A model generated the notes under the pieces. The model made no database searches. It saw only the letters and a list, made by a program, of their open reading frames with translations, and had not been told where the DNA came from. Shown one piece after another: positions 60,643 through 64,000 of a stretch of DNA of 64,000 bases. Source of the stretch: Campylorhamphus procurvoides (Eukaryota; Chordata; Aves; Passeriformes; Dendrocolaptidae). The DNA is taken from contig WBMV01000787.1 in NCBI GenBank assembly GCA_013396655.1, positions 486,892-550,891 of the forward strand, read 5' to 3'. Made by a program: the position numbers and the translations under genes. The number at the start of each line of letters is the position of its first letter. Position 1 is the first letter of the stretch.

Positions 60643-63600
60643 GTGAGGTGGCCCCCGGCACCGGGGAGGGTTTGTTTGCAGGGGGGTTTGGTTGTGCTGG
60701 TTTTTTGGTGGGTTCTGGGGCCGGCAGCCCGCGGGGGTGGCCGCTGGCCTCGTGGAAGGACGCGGCGGAGCGTGTCGTGCTTAGGTGACGCCGAGCAGCT
60801 CCGCGGCCACCTCGCTGTCGCCTCTCCGGCCGGATTGCTGAGTTACTGCCCCGGGTCACGGCTGGCCGGGGCAAACTCCCTTTTCCCGGCGATGTTTAAA
60901 CGCGAACAGCGCGGCGAACCCGACGGCTCGCGGGGACGGACGGGCGGGCTCCGGAGCATCCCGGTCCCGTCCAGAGCCCGGAGCTGGGACTGCGAGCAGG
61001 CGGAGGCGGTGGATTGCTCTGGCTGGAGCTCTGCGGGTGCAGACCAGCTGGATGCCAGCAGAGAGGAGCGGGGCGCAGGGACAGCCCCCCCTTCGCAGCC
61101 CGGGGACGCCGCAGGAGCGTGGGCCCCGCAGCCCCCTGCTCTGGCTAGCAGCCATCTTCCCCTCTCAGGAGCACTTCCTCCCTTAATCCCTGTGCTGGCT
61201 GGCATGCACTGCTGCCTTTTCCTTGTGTTTCTCCGAGAGGATTAAAATAAATCGCCCCTGCTCCGGCGGGGTGCAGGCAGGAGTGGTGCCGGGGCAGAGG
61301 CAGCCACCGGGAGCATCCTCTGGGCTTTTCCACGCGTGAGGTGCCTGCCCCGGCCGTGCAGGAAGGGGCTGGGGTCACTTTCAGGTGTGAACTGGAGCTC
61401 CTTCTTTATTTACCCAGCTAAACCCACAACCTGAACCAGGAGCTGTATTGGCTCCAGGCTCAGCTGGTGCCCCCCAGTGCTCTGGCCCCCCCAAGCCCTG
61501 GCTGCTGCAAGGGGTCACTCACAGATGCTCATCCCATCCCAGCAATCCGGCGTTCTGCCCCTTTGTGACCTTCTGCTTCTGAGCACGAAGGCAAATGTGT
61601 ATCCTTCCCCTCCCAGCGGCTTTCCTTGGAGGAGTGGAATGTATTGAAAGCCCCATCCAGCTCCCTCTCAGGCTGGATAACAGGCCTCTGCCCCTTCCAG
61701 GGGGTTGGCAGGCTGTGGTTGTGTCCCAGTGTCACCATCCTTGACCAGTCCCATCCCAGTGCAGTCGGGAGTGGAGCCCAGTGGAGACTTTTGGGTAGCA
61801 ATGGTTGCTCTTTAGATCTGAAAATCAAGCCCTCAATTTTCGCACCTAAGTGTGAGCATGCTTCTGGAACTCAGCTGGTTTTATGGAGATCTGTGGGTGA
61901 GGCTTGGCCTTTCCCTGTCCTTCCCACCCTGTGTGTCAGGGTCTCCCATGACCAGATGCCCACCAGTAGCCCTAAGTCCTGGTGGCCAGCTGGGAAGGGT
62001 TAATGTGCTCTGTATGCTGCACAGTTGGATATTTATTTTTCCAAGTGTGTGTCTGCTATAAGCATTATAGTTTTCCCCTACAGTTCCATTTGCAGTCGTG
62101 TTTGCTTTTTATTTCAGCAAATACTTGGTTCCTGACCTGAGCCACAGGCTGGGGCACAGAGGTCTGGGCAAGGGAAAGGTTTTGCTTCTGTCGCCCACGG
62201 GTTGTGCCTTTGGCATGTCCTTCCTCCCCAAGGGCGCCTGGAGGGCTGCTTGTGTTGAGCCTCAGAGGAAAATGAGTCTCCTTTCTATGTTCTGGAGCTG
62301 GAGGGCATCTGTGCCAGGCAGAGTGGTCTGCTGGCAGTCACCACATCCCCCCTCAAGGGACAGGTGACCCTGGCTGGGCACAGCCCCCCACTGCAGGCTC
62401 CTGGTGCTGTACAGACCCGGGAGCCAAGCTCAGACTCCTCTGCCTGTTGGATTTTGCTTGTCCCTGTATTTTTCCTGCCTGCTGTGTTACCCACTGGCTG
62501 CTGGCATGAGGCACCCTGGACGCTCTGACGTGGTGGATGCCACAGGCTAGCTCTGCTCCAGTGGGGAGGCAGAGGCCAAGGGGCCAAAGCCCCCCTAAGT
62601 CAAGAGCAACAGCCACCCCCATCACATCCAGCAGTGTGGGCTCACTGGGATCAGACTGGGGCTCCCCTGTGGACATCACAGCATTGCAGAGCTCTGAGCC
62701 CCATGTGCTCCAGCTGGGCACCCTGCTCCAGCACTGGCTGCTGTGTTTGGCACTTCAGATGCATTCCAGGGATGAGCCACGGGACAGAAAGGGGCTTCCC
62801 TGCTCAGAACCACTCAGCTAAGAACCATGGGGCTCACTCAGCTGCTGTACAAGTGGGAAGGTCCTGTCTGTGTCCCTGGTACAGCTCATCCTTGTGACTC
62901 AGGGGTGTGGAAGATGTAAGGGGTGAAAGTGCAGCCCTTGGGGTCCCTGAGGACAGCAGGAGGATCGGTTAAACCAGTCTTCTCATGGACATACCAGCAT
63001 GCAAAGGCAGTGTGAGAGCATCTTTCCTGGTGCATGGGGAGCGTGTGCCCCTGGAGGGTGCACGGGTGGGCACAGGGGTGTCTGTCACCACTCTGAAATA
63101 GCTCCGTGGGTGTAATGGCCACTGGTAATTGCAGTCTTGGAGGCAGGTCTCCGAGAGGCATTTAGCCCTGGCTTCTCTTGTATTGCTTCCATTTTTAGTT
63201 GTTTGAATCCACCCCGGAGCAGTAAATTGCAGTGTGCTAGGGCCACGGGGAGTGGGGATGTTGCCCAGTGCCCAGCAGGAGCCGGAGACCCACCCTGCCC
63301 AAGCTGCCATCCTCCTGAGCAAATGGTTTCCTGTTGGGATTTATATAAAAGCTATATAAACACGGAGAAGAGCCATGCCATTGTTTGCACAGGTAGGAGC
63401 ACTCTCCCCACTTCCTCACCTCCTTCCCGAGTAGGCACCAAGGAGCCACAACAGCAGGTGTCTTGGGGCTCCCCAGTCTCCCTTTCTCCCTTGGGAAGGA
63501 GAAAAGGGTCTGTGCTGCCCCTTCAGCATCTCTGAGCACTGGGATTCCCTCAAGTGCTGCTGAGCCTGTCCAGGGGGAGCAGGCAGGATGCTGGGATTGG

Positions 63601-64000
63601 TCCCTGTGGTCAGGATGCGTCCCGGTCCTGCTGTCTTACAGCAAAGTTATGGCTGTTGCCCCAGGAAGCCAACCATCATCAGTGTGCTCCTGCTGAGTGC
63701 TGGCACACTTCCCTCCCTCCCTCCCTCTCTCCCAGTTACCCTCTGAGCCACGGACAGCTCTGCACTGCCTGGCGATCCCTACGCCATGGAAATATGCTGC
63801 TGTCAAGCCCCTGAATCAGCTGGAAGGCGCTCGCTCTGAGGTGTATCTGGAGAAGGGCTCTGCTGTGCACAAGCCAGCACTGACTCATTTTTCAGGAACT
63901 GGAGGCACTGGGCTCCCCTCCATCCCTCCATCCCTCCCTCCCTCCATCCCTCCCCTCGGCACAGGGCCGGCTCAGGAGGCCCACGCAGACGCTCCGCATT
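60643..64000 (+). other. FGFR1: Candidate FGFR1 intron 1 (partial)
   Basis: After the putative donor the sequence stays CpG-rich to about 61.15 kb and then becomes ordinary unique DNA. I looked for the second FGFR1 exon (start codon and signal peptide) and found nothing convincing, so the intron should continue past the right edge. It includes CCCT and CCAT/CCCT repeats at about 63708-63735 and 63918-63955. No other gene is visible. Confidence 0.4.

Noticed and set aside
60643..64000. FGFR1 coding exons
   Set aside because: No signal peptide, Ig-domain or kinase motif appears in any plus-strand frame, so only the promoter and 5' UTR can be argued for.
1..64000. tRNA, rRNA, microRNA, CRISPR array or endogenous retrovirus
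   Set aside because: None seen: no tRNA box A/B pair with a cloverleaf, no regular spaced repeats, and no LTR pair or gag/pol-like frame.

Overview
This is a window of vertebrate nuclear DNA, almost certainly from a bird. The gene it carries has vertebrate exon-intron structure, the only interspersed repeats I recognise are short decayed CR1 LINE tails (the typical avian retroelement), and the DNA is compact, GC-rich and repeat-poor, as on an avian microchromosome. Two N-filled gaps and three single-N joins, each beside an exact duplication, show a short-read draft assembly.

Left part (1-13.9 kb, minus strand): the 5' half of TACC1, transforming acidic coiled-coil protein 1. Five coding exons are placed to the base (3054-3252, 3487-3547, 6250-7294, 12731-12843, 13393-13559). 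Their splice phases join into one open frame of 528 codons plus one base. The C-terminal TACC coiled-coil exons lie beyond the left edge. The canonical first exon sits in a CpG island and appears to use a GC (not GT) splice donor.

Middle (13.9-59 kb): no conventional gene is visible. A second CpG island just right of the first gap (18.94-19.25 kb) holds a probable alternative TACC1 first exon. It encodes MGAAQS..., a candidate N-myristoylation start, and ends at GTGAGT in the same phase as the canonical first exon. The segment order at 17.6-21.7 kb is scrambled by assembly. The rest is intergenic DNA with a third CpG-rich block (24.75-26.1 kb), CR1 fragments, simple repeats and several AT-rich or palindromic segments that could be regulatory.

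Right part (59.2-64 kb): a broken CpG island with an ACTACAAnnCCCA-type promoter motif. From remembered human sequence and gene order (FGFR1 and TACC1 are divergent neighbours, as are the ancient pairs FGFR2/TACC2 and FGFR3/TACC3), I infer the FGFR1 promoter and 5' UTR exon on the plus strand, followed by its first intron. On that reading the window is essentially the regulatory space between the divergent promoters of TACC1 and FGFR1. I see no prokaryotic, viral, CRISPR, tRNA or rRNA features.
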